In this document: positions 40,947 through 52,955 of the stretch, piece after piece
Position numbering within the stretch: the stretch's first letter is position 1
Layout of the letters: the number at the start of each line of letters is the position of its first letter
Assembly (NCBI GenBank): GCA_036345935.2
Contig: JADWOT020000005.1
Location: 1,116,001 to 1,180,000 of the forward strand
Reading direction: 5' to 3'
DNA length: 64,000 nt
Origin: Taenia hydatigena
Lineage: Eukaryota; Platyhelminthes; Cestoda; Cyclophyllidea; Taeniidae
Translations under genes and position numbers: made by a program
Notes under the pieces: model-generated
What the model was told of the DNA's origin: nothing
What the model saw: only the letters and a program-made list of their open reading frames with translations
The model's database searches: none

Positions 40947-41855
40947 ATACAAATCCGCCGCCCCGATTTGCTCGCCCGATCTCGCAGACCACAGACGCTT
41001 GGCACATTTAAGGGGAATAAGTTAAATCGACTATGCACAGTTGGCGTTGTGTCAAGGCGATAAGCCAGGCGCCAGGAGGGATAAGTTTTCGTCGAAGTCT
41101 TAGCATCGAGCGTTTTAGGCCTCGATCATGCCGCCTACTTCACCAACTTTCCAGCTCCTACTTTTGATGATAATAGAGGCACCATCCTGAGGACCGAATT
41201 ATGAAGATGGAGGAGACTCACGTAGTCAAGCAGGAGAGTAAAAAAGTGTGAGTCGTGCCATCAGCCCTTCCTTCCCTTGCTCCATGAGGTGTAAACGAGT
41301 TCCTCGTTTGAGCTGCCTTACTAGCCTTTGTGCGGAGCTTGAGATTTCAATATTCGCTACAAAATGATGCGGTATCAATTGCCCCTCGTTTGAAATGGGT
41401 CTGGTAACACTACTCCCATCTCACCCAAACGTAGAAAGAGCTTCGGAGGTGCCGGAAAACTGGTACAGTAGATGGCACTAGTAGGTAATCCACTTTACGG
41501 TAACATGGTTAAGGGTTCTTTCAGGAAACACAATAAATAGCCTAATCCCAATTTAACTCTATTACCGAGAAGGTACATCAACTCAATGCAACTTTAATTA
41601 TTCCATTGTTGGTCTACAGGGTTCAGCCATCACCCTTCCCTCTTACCTTTGAAAATTGAAATTCCTTGACTTTTAGAATGCGTTTGCCTAGGGACGACAC
41701 CACTGTAGTGCCTGGTTTATCATCAGAGTTGTCGTAAGGTGCATGACTCAGAAAGTAGTATCAGACGATGTGTCATGACTCGTGACGTGCAGAATTGAAT
41801 AGCTGGAAGCCCATCACTTCGGCCCCATAACAATTGCCAATTTCACTACGCAATC
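40947..41855. other. No gene seen
   Basis: Non-coding by inspection. Lies downstream of the minus-strand glycosyltransferase gene, between its poly(A) signal and the short direct repeat. Confidence 0.4.
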
Positions 41856-41861
41856 TTTATT
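41856..41861 (-). promoter_or_regulatory. Poly(A) signal AATAAA
   Basis: The minus strand reads TTTAAATAAAGATTG about 110 bases after the stop codon of the glycosyltransferase exon. Position and sequence fit the canonical polyadenylation signal of that gene. Confidence 0.55.
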
Positions 41862-41969
41862 TAAAGTTAGAACTTGCACAAAAATAGCATTAGACGCAGG
41901 TGCATGGGGGATGGCGATGGTGGAGGGAGATAAGATGAGATCTGAGCCTCATTTAAACTTCCCATTTTC

Positions 41970-42300
41970 CTAATTACCTCTCGACAACTGGTACCCTACC
42001 TGGAGAAGATTGCGGAAGAAGTCGAGATTGGTGACAATTTGATCGACGTGGCGGTAGTACCAATCCTGCCAGTTGTAGAACCACCGCTCCGTCACATCCA
42101 GCACAGGGGCGTTGATGTGCATAAAAAATTTATTTACTAAGAGATGAGGCGAGTCCGGCGTAAAGGGGGGACGCATACCGTAGAGGTCGAAGATGCAGAC
42201 AGCGTGGCGCCACACTCCGCTACACTCCTCCGGAAAGAAGTGTTTCCACCGATTCACATGCGAGATGGAGTAGAGGTAAGGCGCTCGATAGTTGACGTAA
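41970..42300 (-). CDS. GT14 (core-2/I-branching type) glycosyltransferase, last exon
   Basis: The frame ends in TAG at 41970-41972. It carries the C-terminal landmarks of the Branch/GT14 family: Trp-Arg-His then VCIF, about 15 residues later HLLVNKF, then a downstream Trp-rich stretch ERWFYNWQDWYYR. In vertebrate GCNT enzymes the matching segment is H.RSVCIFGAGDL...LFANKFD...C.E. Family members are Golgi type II membrane proteins that add beta-1,6-GlcNAc (or, in related enzymes, xylose) to glycans. In tapeworms such enzymes would help build mucin-type O-glycans. Only the last ~100 residues are here. The exon's 5' limit is uncertain (acceptor candidates near 42270 and 42310). A possible donor (CAG|GTAGGG) lies shortly before the stop, but the poly(A) signal 110 bases on favours a terminal exon. 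Upstream catalytic exons were not found. Confidence 0.6.
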
Positions 42301-42344
42301 AGGAAATTGCAAGTGCTTTTAGAATGCATCGAATATATCAACAA

Positions 42345-44059
42345 ATTAGCATAGAAAACCTACTGCTTGCTAGTAAACCCCTCCCTCCTTCATCCAAAGC
42401 ACAGATTTAAACTAATGAGAGCCTTCAACACCACGAGGTGGTTAAAAAGCTGCTTTATCAATGAAATATCACCTTTGCAAAGGAGAGATCTCCAGTCACA
42501 GTCAAATGTTACCTTCTTTGCCGTAAGAAAGACATTCCCACCCTGCAGCCCCGACACCTCTGTGCTTCATAATTCTTCATTAGAAAAAAACACTCTTACT
42601 GAAATGAAATGAGTAACATGAGGCACAAGCGCTATGCGGTGTTTCACGCACCGCTCGTTTTGCGTCATTCAGCTCTCCCCGTCCCACACTCCAGGATCTA
42701 TTGGCCTCCCCACCCTTCCACAGGGTTATAGGAAACTTGCATCTTGGTTAGCTTAATTAATGACATTGTTGGGATTTAACTCAGCAGTTACAGCGTACCA
42801 CAGCAATTCACTTCGCACAAAGAAAGCAATGACTTTCAACGAAACCTACAAGGCGACTCATACCAACATCACCCACTGTGCAGCAAAGGCGTTTTGGGTA
42901 GATGGCTACGTCTATTAATATTTGCAATGCAAGAACCGCGCCAAATCCTACTGACTTAGGCGATAATAATTCGCCTAACATGGTCACCAGCGAACCAGAG
43001 CTAGTTGGGGCAACTCTAAATCTTACTGTGATTTGTTCAACAACGAGCAAATCCCAGCAAGAAATGATACTTCTCCATGTTACAAAGGTCAAACCATAAT
43101 CCAATGATGACCTTCTCTAAGCCTTTCCGACGAGAAATTACTATTACTATTACTATTTATTTGATGAACTACGCCAGCCGCCATCTGATCCAAGTGAGCA
43201 ACAACCCGAGCTTCGTTGGTTGGTTGGCTGGCTACTTGTGACCTAAACGTCACAGGCAGAAAACACCTCACGTGGACAGATGAATCAAAGAAGGCTCAGG
43301 GCGAAAGGTGTTAAGCAAATCTTTTTCCCAACTCCCCACGTTTCTATTAAGCAATAAAGCATGAAAAACAATATGAGCACATTTGCCTTTACTGGCTTCA
43401 ACAGTAGCAATAGTTAAGTATAACAAATAGTAGCACCAATAACAACAACAATAATAATAACGGAGGCCTTCAAATTGCTAACAGTGAGCAGTATCGGTAG
43501 CATTGACGGCAGAGGGAAGAGGAGGGGAGCAAATTTACGTGTCATTTAGTGCACAGACGGGAGGGTACCTTCAGCCGCCTCTTCCAAACATCCCACATCA
43601 TCGACAACGCCGGACAGAGCATGCACTGGTGGATAAATGGGTGGATGAGTCGCTGAACAGGGCCTCAAAACTGTCCATTAAAGCCATAGATCGGCGAGGG
43701 ATGATACAACAAACCTAACAACTGCAAAAACAACACCTTACCAGCCGTATTTTAAACAAGCATTCATATAACCTGCTACAAACACAGCACCGTTGGTTCG
43801 ATTTTGTCTACTTGGAAAGTAGAAGATAGGTGCTTGCATTTCAATGGCCAAGTTAACTGCACAGAGGCTCTACATAAATCCAAGAAAGGCAGGGAACCCC
43901 ACATGGATGATTCACTTATGCACCTTGACAAGACACATATTATCCGCAGTGAGTTTGCACAAACCGGAAGCTCTAGTGTCTCCACGTGTGATAGGAAGAC
44001 GAGACTAATTTTAACAAATGGGTAGACGCCACTAATAACATATGAATGTAAAGAACTTA
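42345..44059. other. Probable intron of the GT14 gene
   Basis: No minus-strand exon with GT14 motifs is evident. A plus-strand frame at 43787-44026 has an acceptor-like start and reads GQVNCTEALHKSKKG, which I do not call. A (TTACTA)n run lies near 43138-43160. Confidence 0.35.
43138..43160. repeat. (ATTACT)n microsatellite
   Basis: Imperfect run of ATTACT/ATT units. Confidence 0.8.
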
Positions 44060-44586
44060 CGAAACTGTTGTTGCGATAGGGATCGTCGGATGAATGAATG
44101 AATGTGCCCGTTGTTGGTGATGTTCACGCAAACGCAGAATCAGCGGCACCGGCAGAGGTATAGAAAGGCTGAGTCGCCACTTAAGTTGACGTAGCCGCGT
44201 CCACCAACTTTCGATGCAACGCCGTCGAGTACCTACCATTCCCCCGTCCCTCATGGAATTCTGCACTCATCGCACCTGCAACATTAAAAAAGAGTTGTAA
44301 GATGGAAGTGCCTCCTCGCCGTCTACCTAAGAATAAAGCGCCGATCGAGGGAGGCACACCCGACACCTCCCACGCCAACACGAGGGAACACCGCAAGCTG
44401 ACACCCCACCACACGCCACGACACTCTCACAACCGCCCGCCGCCCAATTCGCACACACCACCCCCGTCCCACTAAGTGATTAGTTGCATAGAGAAGACGG
44501 CATCCACGCCAACTCCTCTCCCCGGATACCACCCACCCCCCACTCCTTTCCAATCCATTCTCATTCTCAAGGCTAGGTCGCAGCAG

Positions 44587-44603
44587 TAGTAGTAGTAGCA
44601 GCG
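44587..44603. repeat. (AGT)n microsatellite
   Basis: AGTAGTAGTAGTAGC run inside copy 1 of the tandem block. A similar (AGT) run recurs near 44978. Confidence 0.8.
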
Positions 44604-44808
44604 GGAGCAGCAGAATACTCCCTCAACGACTCGCACCCAACATACTCCAAGGTGGAGATCCACTCACTTGCTTACCTCCTCTGGCACGATGCATCACTAC
44701 TCATCACCTCTACAGTTAGCAATAAATTAAATGCATTCCCGTACCTTCGGAAGCAAAATATGCCGCAATTCCCATCGGCGAGCTCTGCTCTATAGCGCTC
44801 CCATTCAT

Positions 44809-44835
44809 TGTTGTTGTCGTCGTCGTCGTCGTCGT
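44809..44835. repeat. (GTT)n(GTC)n microsatellite
   Basis: GTTGTTGTC followed by CGT/GTC units. Read on the minus strand it encodes Asp6-Asn3. Copy 2 of the block has only GTCGTCATC at this place, so the run expanded (or shrank) after duplication. Confidence 0.85.
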
Positions 44836-45040
44836 AAGAGAGCTTCCCCCTCACACCTTCACACATACTCACGACAGAGCTCCCCTAGCCTTTCCCCTCC
44901 CTCTCCGCCATCCATCCACCTACTCACTCAACCACCCATGCCCCACGAAGACAAAGACATGCAGACATAATAGCAGCAGTAGTAGTAGTCCGTGTCGTCC
45001 ATGCCGTCCAAAATCCCCTTCGCTCGACCCAGACGGAGAC

Positions 45041-45065
45041 GCCGCCACCGCCACCGCCACCGCCG
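45041..45065. repeat. (CCGCCA)n repeat
   Basis: Hexamer-like CCGCCACCGCCACCG run. It encodes poly-Gly on the minus strand. Copy 2 of the block has a much shorter version. Confidence 0.85.
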
Positions 45066-45884
45066 CGAAACACTCCAACATCTCGCATTGGCTGCCATTC
45101 CAAGCACTCATCAAATGTTACTTCACCATCACCAGAGTAAGTAAGGTTGTAACATCTGAAAAGGAAAAAAAAAACCAAACAATGGAGAAACTGATGCATG
45201 AGGGTCCAGCGCGATGCAAAACTAACAACCACAAACATAACTACCGGTAGGACAAAAGAAACAACTTAACAAGCAAACATTTAAGCCTGCTACAAAGTAC
45301 GGTCTGCGTAGTGACGCCAACGCATGCAGCTCTTCTGGTGTGTAAACTGTCCCCTGACGTCTGAATAGACCTTGACCTAATGTCAAGTAGAATAACATAG
45401 AATAGGGTAGACTGCATTGATGACGAGTGAAATTGCCAACTGAATAAGACACCACATCCCGTACGGCCTTGCTACTGATGTCGTCCAAGCACACACTGGA
45501 CACATCATATATGCAGACGGGTAATCAACATTCCAAATACCAAAATGCATATTGCTGGCACCGAATATATGCAGCGGCATGCCAGTTTTGCTATGACGTG
45601 TTGCAGGAAAGGCACAAACTAACAAAAGAGTCCCAAGTTATCGCCTGCCGTGCTATACAGTGGTAAAAAAAATGCATCACGTGAGTAGAGGGACTGATTC
45701 CATCGCTCCCAACAACACCTAATCGCTACACTTCTGCATTAGTGAGAAACCAGCGTTCGTCTCTCCGTGAATACAGTTGGTAAGAATAAAATCCACACCA
45801 CTGAATGCATCCAAACCTTTTTACTGATTAGTTGAAAATGTAAACCCGGGTCGCATCTGATACACAAAGTCAAGATTTGCCACT

Positions 45885-46835
45885 TACCTAGTTGGGCAGC
45901 CCCAAAAGGGCTGATGATATTGCTGTTGAATGCCCCCGTCGGCGATGTCCAGACATGCGGACCAACATAGGCACAAGCAGAGCTCTACGTAGGGGGCAGA
46001 GCAGAGTTGAGTCACCACTTCAGTCCATGTGCCTGTGTGCACCAACCGTTGACGTGCCGTGGAGCACCGCGCCCATCCACCTTCCACCTACACCGAACCC
46101 ACTGTACCTGGAATGTTGGAAACGTTTTTAAGACGTAGACGCTTCCCCGCAGACCAACAGCGACACACTCGATCACCATGCAAACACGAGGGACCACCGC
46201 TAATCCATCCAAGCAGTACACCCCAATCGCACTACACGCCCAACCCGTCGTCAAGCCTCCCTCTAACCGGACAAAGAGAGAAATCCCAAGCCATCTCGAC
46301 CTCCTACCCTAAATTCCCCCGCCCCACCCTGTCCCTTCTCACTCCCTCCCTTCCTTTCAATCCATCATCGTCCTCAAGGCTAAGTCGCAGTGGTAATGGG
46401 AACAGCGCCACCACTCATCACCTATGCAGCAGTCAGCAATAAATTAGCTACCACTCTCCCACACCAAAAACATTCCCCTACCTTCGAAAACAAAATATGC
46501 CGCAGTTGCCACCACCAGTGAGCTCTGGTCCATAACGCTTCTATTCGTCGTCATCGTAAGAGAGCGTCACCTTCACTCCTTCACACATAAGAACGACGAC
46601 AGGCCTCCCCCAGCCTTTCCCCTCCCTCTCCGCCGACCACCCAACCAACCACCCATGTCCCGCAAAGACAAAGAGATGCAGACATAGTAGCAATAGTAGT
46701 CCATGTCGTCCATGCCCGCCGACATCTGCATTGCACAACCGAGACCGAGACGCCACCGCCGCGAATCACTCCACACAATCACCAAATGCTACTTCACCAT
46801 CACCAGAGTAAGTTTGTAGCATCTGCAAAGTAAAA
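45885..46835 (-). repeat. Tandem duplicated block, copy 2
   Basis: About 0.95 kb, homologous to 44060-45160. The acceptor (T tract, then ACTTTGCAG) before 46822 and the donor (CGAAG|GTAGGG) after 46483 are both kept. The reading before the donor, GNCGIFCFRR, is unchanged. Upstream of it an in-frame stop (after SYDDDE) interrupts the frame that is open in copy 1. So either the exon starts later than the stop, or this copy is dead or non-coding. Confidence 0.7.
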
Positions 46836-48100
46836 AAAAACAACCAATGTGAAGACCGACGTGAAAGTGGAAAAAGAACACGGATAACAAGATTTATAAA
46901 TATGATGAATGCTATCAAGAAAATAGTGAACGACGTTAAAACTCCTCTCAATAAAATCTACCGTCATTAGAAAGCGAACTAATTACAAATTACCAAAACA
47001 ATCTTACTTTATCGCTCAAAGTGTCGTACAGCAAAAAGGTGGACGTGAGTAGGCACTGCGGTTGGAAAACAAAACGTCCCAACAGTCACATTATGAGGCT
47101 TTTGCGTTCGCTTTACCCAAGTCACAAGTCTCTTCATCCAATTCGACCGCATCAATCAAAACTCATTCTTAGTAAAATAAATAACCACTTGGAAACAGCC
47201 GAAACAATCTTACTTAATCGCAAAAAGGATTGTGTAGCGAAAAAACCAACGCGATTAGGCAATGAAAATGGAAAACAAAAAGTCTTGACAGCACCTGCAG
47301 CTACTTTTAAAATGATTAGCCTAACATATAAAGTGGTAAAAAAAGAAAAAAGTGCAAGCACAAAAGTATGCATGTAAGGGGTGTTTAATCACAAGAAAGC
47401 ACCAAGCAAGCAACTGCCAAGCACTAGGTAAGGTCATAACTCCTCCCAACGAAATTGCGCCTCAATAATCAAATTTCAACGCCAGTAAAAAAGCCTACAA
47501 CCTCACAAACTGCCCAAACAGTCATTATTTATCACTAATGGTGCTATATAGCACAAATCGCACCTCAGTAAACGTCTAAACAGTCACATTAAGAGGTCCT
47601 TGCGTTTACTCCAGCAAGTATGTGTGCGAAAAAAGAAAATCGACATTCAAAGTACCTATTAACGACAAAACCACTAAAACTAACAAAAACGCACTAAATA
47701 CTTACAAGACATCGAACTTCTGACAGCAAATACGGGCCTATTAATCCGAAACAACGGTCACCAAAACGTGCAGCGTTCACGCGAGCCGCGTACAAATCTG
47801 ACCAATCATTTCAAAGTTCGTTCGGTAAAACAAACAAACTTTTGATTTTTATGTATTTTCAGTGATGCAACAATTATTACAAACTTTAATAATTTTGTAA
47901 TGTAAACAAGATTTAAATAGCAGAAACACAAGTAAAACTATTCATAAACTGCGCACACATGAGAGAATCAGCAGTTAATATTGACAACTTATTTATGAAT
48001 ACATGCTATATTTTTAGGTTTACAAGTGCAAAGCAAATGGTAGTTCAAATAGCAATTTGTTATTTGCTTGCCTGATTTAGTTAAGAAATTTAATAATATA
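46836..48100. repeat. A/C-rich stretch with diverged internal repeats
   Basis: The plus strand is markedly A- and C-rich. Related blocks recur at spacings of about 200 and 500 bp (CAATCTTACTTTATCGC near 47001, CAATCTTACTTAATCGC near 47205, CAGTCATTATTTATCAC near 47519, and CAGTCACATTA near 47083 and 47580). An open frame of 118 codons (47021-47377, plus) is Lys-rich from composition and has no motif. Confidence 0.5.
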
Positions 48101-50639
48101 TAGGCATGCATATCGTTACAACGTTGGTGGTTCAGGGTGTATTAAAAAGCATTTTCGATTAACCTAGCTGATCTTATGATAAATTTGGTTGTCTTTTGAC
48201 GACTTTTTTAATATTTCTAATATCCACGCCACTAAGGTCATAAATGAATGACTGGCTTGTGCATTCTGCTGCGTGTTACGTTGTTTTGCTTCTCTTCTCA
48301 TTCAAATGGATAGTTTTACTAATCGATGTGGACCAACGATTGTTAAGAAATGAACGTCTTGCCATTCGCGACTTTGGACAGTGCTAAGAGTGGATTACGT
48401 TAGTTTGTGGCATGTCCATTGTGGATGAATGGAAGTATGGATGAATGCCTGAGAAGGACCACCGATTCGGCGCCATTACAATGGAAGCGGAAGAGCTGCC
48501 AAAGTCGAAGGTAAGGTAGGAACATAGGCTCTGATTATTTTGTGTGCTCCTTCATGTTGTTATGGTAGTACTTCCATGCACAGAATGGATTAATTTATTT
48601 GTTCTCCGCTAGGAATATGGTGTTTACCAATGCGTTTGCATTTTCACAAGTTAATTGAACCTGCTGAGGATGCGTTTGCAGCGCCTTTTTCCGGGATCAC
48701 TCTTCGTGTTACGTTGGGCATACACGTGTGGCATGTGTTTCATACCACCAAGTCATGGCTGGCAAGAATATCCTATGTACTTAAAGCAATGAAGGTGGTG
48801 AAGTACAGTTGTGTTTTGTGGTATTTGAGGAGGAGGTGGAGGTGGGGGAGAGATCGATGGGTTACAGAACTAGATGCAGTTAGCGTCGTTGTTTAGGCGA
48901 AAGGGCACTACTGTTGGGTGTGGTGATGAAGATTGCTGTTAAGTAGATGAAGCAGGGGTTCACTGTGACTGGGGTAGTGCTTGCTAGACTACTTTGTGTT
49001 GTGGCTTTATGACTATGGGTAATTCGTGGGGTATGCGCGAACAAATGGCGTAGAAGTTGATTGAAAGGGGAAGTGTTGAGTTCAGCTCTGCCTTGTGCAG
49101 GGTGTTAGGCTGTCTGTGAAGGAGGAAAAGGAGGTAGAGAAGAGGATGGGAGGTGGAGGAGGGCACATAGAGTGGAAAGTGCGTCATTCCACGCATTACC
49201 CTGCCATTTTCGACGTTTGAATCTTGAGGTAGGATGTAAATGCTACTGAAATGGTACTCGGTAGGTGGTGCTTTACCAACTCGGTGGCTCACAATTTCTC
49301 TTTTATTTGTAGTAGTGGTAGTAGAGCCGGCGGGGCCTGGTTTGGGTTCTAGCGGCGGTGGCGGCGGCTGCAGTTGTGGCAGCCAGATAAGAAGGAGGAG
49401 GAGGAGGTGGTGATAGTTGTGGTGGCACATATTTGACACTGGTAGTGAGCCGGTAGGGAGGGAGGGAGGGGACATTTGTGAGTTGCTAACGCACATATTA
49501 GTAGTATTGCGAAGAGAAAGCGATAATGTCGTTTCGCAACTGCACTGGGTGCCAACATTCTGCCTAGTTGCTGCACCGTCGACGCCGTCGTCGTCATCGT
49601 AGCACTTGAACAACCCAGCTGCGGTTATTTCAATCAATTAATGTGGTACTTATTTATTACTTGAGCAACTGCTCGGTTGCATTTCGATGCTTTGCGTTAA
49701 CTTCGGATTTAACGTGGTCTGCCCCTTCCATAACTCTCACTCCTCTTCCTCCCACCATCCAGGCGTCGTTATGCATGAATTGAGACACTTTCGGTGTTAG
49801 TGTTTGATTTTCCCGTGCCATAATAAAGAGCAAATGGATCAAATTCTTTTATTTCTTTTATTATAAAAACACAACTGATGAAGAGAATATGTGGCAGCGT
49901 TCACAAAGTGGCGCTTTGCACCAAAAGTTGTCGGAGCAGGTACTGGGGAGGGAACGGTTCTTGTCTGAGAATAAGGTAAAGAAGGCAGTAATGTGGAGCA
50001 GGTGATTGGATGCTAACTAAGACGCCCTCTTTCCTGTGTTTGCTCTGTGCCTAATCCCTCAATGCCGTTCATTCAGAGGCGATTTCACTAGGCTTCAAGT
50101 CTGCCCCTGTCTTGGTAGCTACTGTTTGTCTCAATCTTCGAAATTGCACAGCTGCCACTGCTGTTGCCGTAGCTGATTTTTCCTTCCTCTTCCTCCCACC
50201 TATTGTTAATCCCAAAAATTAACTACTTACCCGCCTGCCCGCTCGCATGAGTTAATCACTACCACTAGACGGCTTGTGGGAATGGCCCAGATTTGGGTCT
50301 CGTCGCTGACTCATCCCGCCTAAGCTGTTGGTCGGTCGATGGGTCGATGGCCGGATGGATCAATGAATCGATGAGACCACCAACTGCTGTGCACTTGTTG
50401 TGTGCACTAGTTAGTACTAGGGCGAATTTAGCACACAAATTACAAAGGCTAATCTCCTCTTCCTCCTCCACGCCGTCACTTAGCGCCTTTCCCCTACATG
50501 CACACCATCCGCTGGATGATGGGTTCCGTCTATCTCACTTACACATTAAACAGTAGTAATAATGATAACAATGCCAGTAGAGTTAGGGCTCTCACCCAAG
50601 AAAAGAGATTCTTCCTCCGATTTCAACAACAAAGCCAAT
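48101..50639. other. G/T-rich segment, no secure gene
   Basis: Plus strand is G/T-rich from about 48.2 to 49.6 kb, with (GGA)n and (GGGA)n runs near 49381-49470. A 217-codon minus frame (48984-49637) is rich in Thr, Pro, Ser and Leu runs made by these triplet repeats. I see no domain and do not call it. Confidence 0.4.
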
Positions 50640-50655
50640 GGGGGGGGGGGGGGGG
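50640..50655. repeat. G16 homopolymer
   Basis: Sixteen consecutive G on the plus strand. Long G runs can fold into quadruplexes and are prone to length error in assembly, so the exact count should not be trusted. Confidence 0.85.
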
Positions 50656-52653
50656 AGAAACGATGCTCAAAACAGAAGCTAACACTAGATCAGTGGATGC
50701 GTGTGTGTATTCATGTCTTCTTCCTCTTCCCACCTCACCCAGTAGTGGGACCGCCTGGCAGAAAAAAAAAACACACGACGTACACAAAGACTGTGGACAC
50801 GTCATCGGCACAATCACGTGAGAGAAGTCCAAAAAAAAAACCGCCCAGTGTTTAGACTTCTCGTAAGGCGGTGAGCGACAACGTCAAGTTCTCAATTAAA
50901 GAGGCTGAAGGGGGCGGGAGGAGGGCGACCAGACCGGACACACCACCTGGACCTACCATACCGACTTGGACAGTTTTTTTTCTACTTAAAACAAGACATG
51001 CTCACCGCCCGCATTGCCACTACCTCACTGACTACCTACTCAGCGGAGACAACACCCAAAGCTGGTCGATATGATGACGACCGTACACACAAAGCCCCCA
51101 AGCACGACCACTTGAAACAACGGTCGCGACAGTTTAGTGATAAGCTAACGTAAGACCCTTCGCTCCCTTTCCAACAGAAACCGAAACAATCACTGACAAT
51201 GATGGTAGCAGTAGTAGCACTGTTCAAAAATCAACGGACTGCTGCAGTCCGCGGCCTCAGTAGACGAAGCCACCCCAGCGGACAATGACGATGGCCAGCG
51301 AAGTGGCACAGTGACGCAAAACCTCGCTTATGACCTATTTACACCAACAAACAGACCAAAAAAAGCACTAGGAGAGGAGAAACCCCACTTAAGGCATAAC
51401 CGATTCCTTGCCATCAAACCGCCATCACCCAGCGCAGTGGAGAAAAGGTACAGTGCATTGAAAACAACTATGCATGCATAAATAAGCACAGCCGCAATTT
51501 ATCCACTTCCTCCCCCTTCTCCTTGTTCACAAACGTGCGCACAATCCTCGTCCGCATCGGCGAATGAGTCCTCCTCCTCCTCCCAGCCTCATGGTACACT
51601 AAAATACAGCTAGTGCCCTCACATAGTAGAAAACAAATCAGGCAGTAAGAACAAAGCATGTAAAGGAACAATCCACCTAGGCATCCACAAAGTTAAAGAA
51701 AACCAAGACGTATTTATAAAACGACCTAAAATGAAGAGTTCCTGCCCAACGTTCATTGCTAGTGAGGTTGAATAAAACTACATTACGCAGTAAAGCATCC
51801 ATAATGCGATCAATTTCGCAGTACTTTCTCACTTCCTATATGCATATAGAGCCTCGCTAGCAAAAACCACGCCAGTCACGAAAACGGTGATAACACAATG
51901 CCGAGAGTCAATGTACTAGAAGCAAACCTAGTGGCTATCAAAACGACGAAAGCAAACACAAATAAAGCAGTACATTAAGTGAATAACCACACCAAACTAA
52001 AACGACGCATTAAAATAAAACGTGTTAAGAAAGATACCTGGATTAAAGACCCATCATCCCACGTGGTAAACTCCCTACGAATAAGACTAGGAAAACAGCA
52101 TAGTGAGCATAACGGACAGGAGGAATACCACACCAGAAACAGTAAATGACTAGGAAATTCTTACCATCATATCCAAAGTTTACAGTGCGGACCAAATTTG
52201 TTCATCACTAAAAGGATGCAACTCCACATTGAATACATAAGCCAAAGGCTAAGGAGCACACTTTGACGAATTAATGCGACTAAGAGAGGCGAACAAGAGC
52301 AGCATGGAAGAACTCTCGGCTTAGCAACCACAAAGCATTGACAAGAACCCACGTTCCACAACCAGTAGAAGGCCCAACGGCTACCGAGACGCAGACGCAG
52401 CGCTCGCAATACCGCCGTTCGGAGAACTGCAGCGCAGCCAATGACCTTGAAGGAGAAGGATTAGAAAAAGAAGGAAAAACGAATAAAAATTAGGCTAAAA
52501 AAACAAAAAAATACACAAAATCACTAAAAAATTTAAAAAAATTACAAAAAATTAAATTGCGAAATTCATCAAAAATATACGAGGTAAAATGAAAAAGGAA
52601 ACGCCAAATTAAAGACGATTCAACGAAAATGAGAGCAAATCGTATATAGAGTG
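50656..52653. other. A/C-rich sequence, no gene seen
   Basis: Plus strand is A- and C-rich, becoming almost pure A-rich at 52440-52630. By the same reasoning as at 48 kb this would fit minus-strand transcription, but no exon was identified. Confidence 0.4.
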
Positions 52654-52834
52654 TGTAGTACTTTGTTTGTTAGAACTGCCGGTTTCTGTCAAGGACAGAG
52701 GTGGCCATATTGCCCTAGCTGCGTGGGCTGGCCTCTGGGCCACGCCAGCAGCCGTTTTCCCTCTGTCCGGTGAATATATATATTCTATCCTGCCACTTTG
52801 CCTTCTTTTGCCTTAAGGGAGCCTCGGGACTGTA
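52654..52834 (+). mobile_element. Solo LTR of the TRIM family
   Basis: About 181 bp starting TGTAGTACTTTGTTTG and ending CCTCGGGACTGTA. It matches the TRIM LTRs at 52956-53140 and 53666-53850 in reverse orientation, so its sense strand is plus. It includes the TATA-like GAATATATATATTCTA. No internal element is attached. Solo LTRs arise by recombination between the two LTRs of a full copy. Its end (ACTGTA) has drifted from the GCTACA of the intact copy. I see no clear target-site duplication. Confidence 0.85.
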
Positions 52835-52914
52835 AAGTAATCTAAATTAAACACAAGCGCAAGTCTACAAAAAATCCTAAAAAAGGGACTTGAAAACAGA
52901 TACAATGGCAAACA

Positions 52915-52955
52915 GGCGGGACTTATTAATCATTTCGCGATAAGAACACACCCAG
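52915..52955 (+). repeat. Satellite unit, left remnant
   Basis: Reads GGCGGGACTTATTAATCATT and ends AACACACCCAG. It matches the second half of the 102-bp units at 53851-54284 (GGCGGGATTTATTGATCATT ... AACACCCCAG). It is cut off from them by the TRIM. Confidence 0.8.

Larger units (their letters stand above)
44060..45160 (-). repeat. Tandem duplicated block, copy 1
   Basis: About 1.1 kb, repeated in the same orientation at 45885-46835. Shared segments in order include GTCGCCACTT, CATTCTCATTCTCAAGGCTA-like sequence, AAAATATGCCGCA, GTAAGAGAG, CCTTTCCCCTCCCTCTCCGC, GACAAAGACATGCAGACATA and TCACCATCACCAGAGTAAGT. On the minus strand it holds a strong acceptor (long T tract, then CCTTTTCAG) before 45155 and a donor (CGAAG|GTACGG) after 44745. 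The sequence before that donor reads SYDDDDDD...GNCGIFCFRR. The block may contribute exons to a minus-strand gene, but I recognise no protein. Confidence 0.7.

Noticed and set aside
43787..44026. Plus-strand frame with an acceptor-like start reading GQVNCTEALHKSKKG, reminiscent of the NCT segment near the start of GCNT enzymes
   Set aside because: The similarity rests on a few residues. It is on the strand opposite to the GT14 terminal exon, the donor is weak, and no further GT14 exons follow on the plus strand.
48984..49637. 217-codon minus-strand open frame, the longest in the window
   Set aside because: Its length comes from triplet-repeat and biased composition (runs of Thr, Pro, Leu, His). 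No domain, no splice context and no conserved motif.
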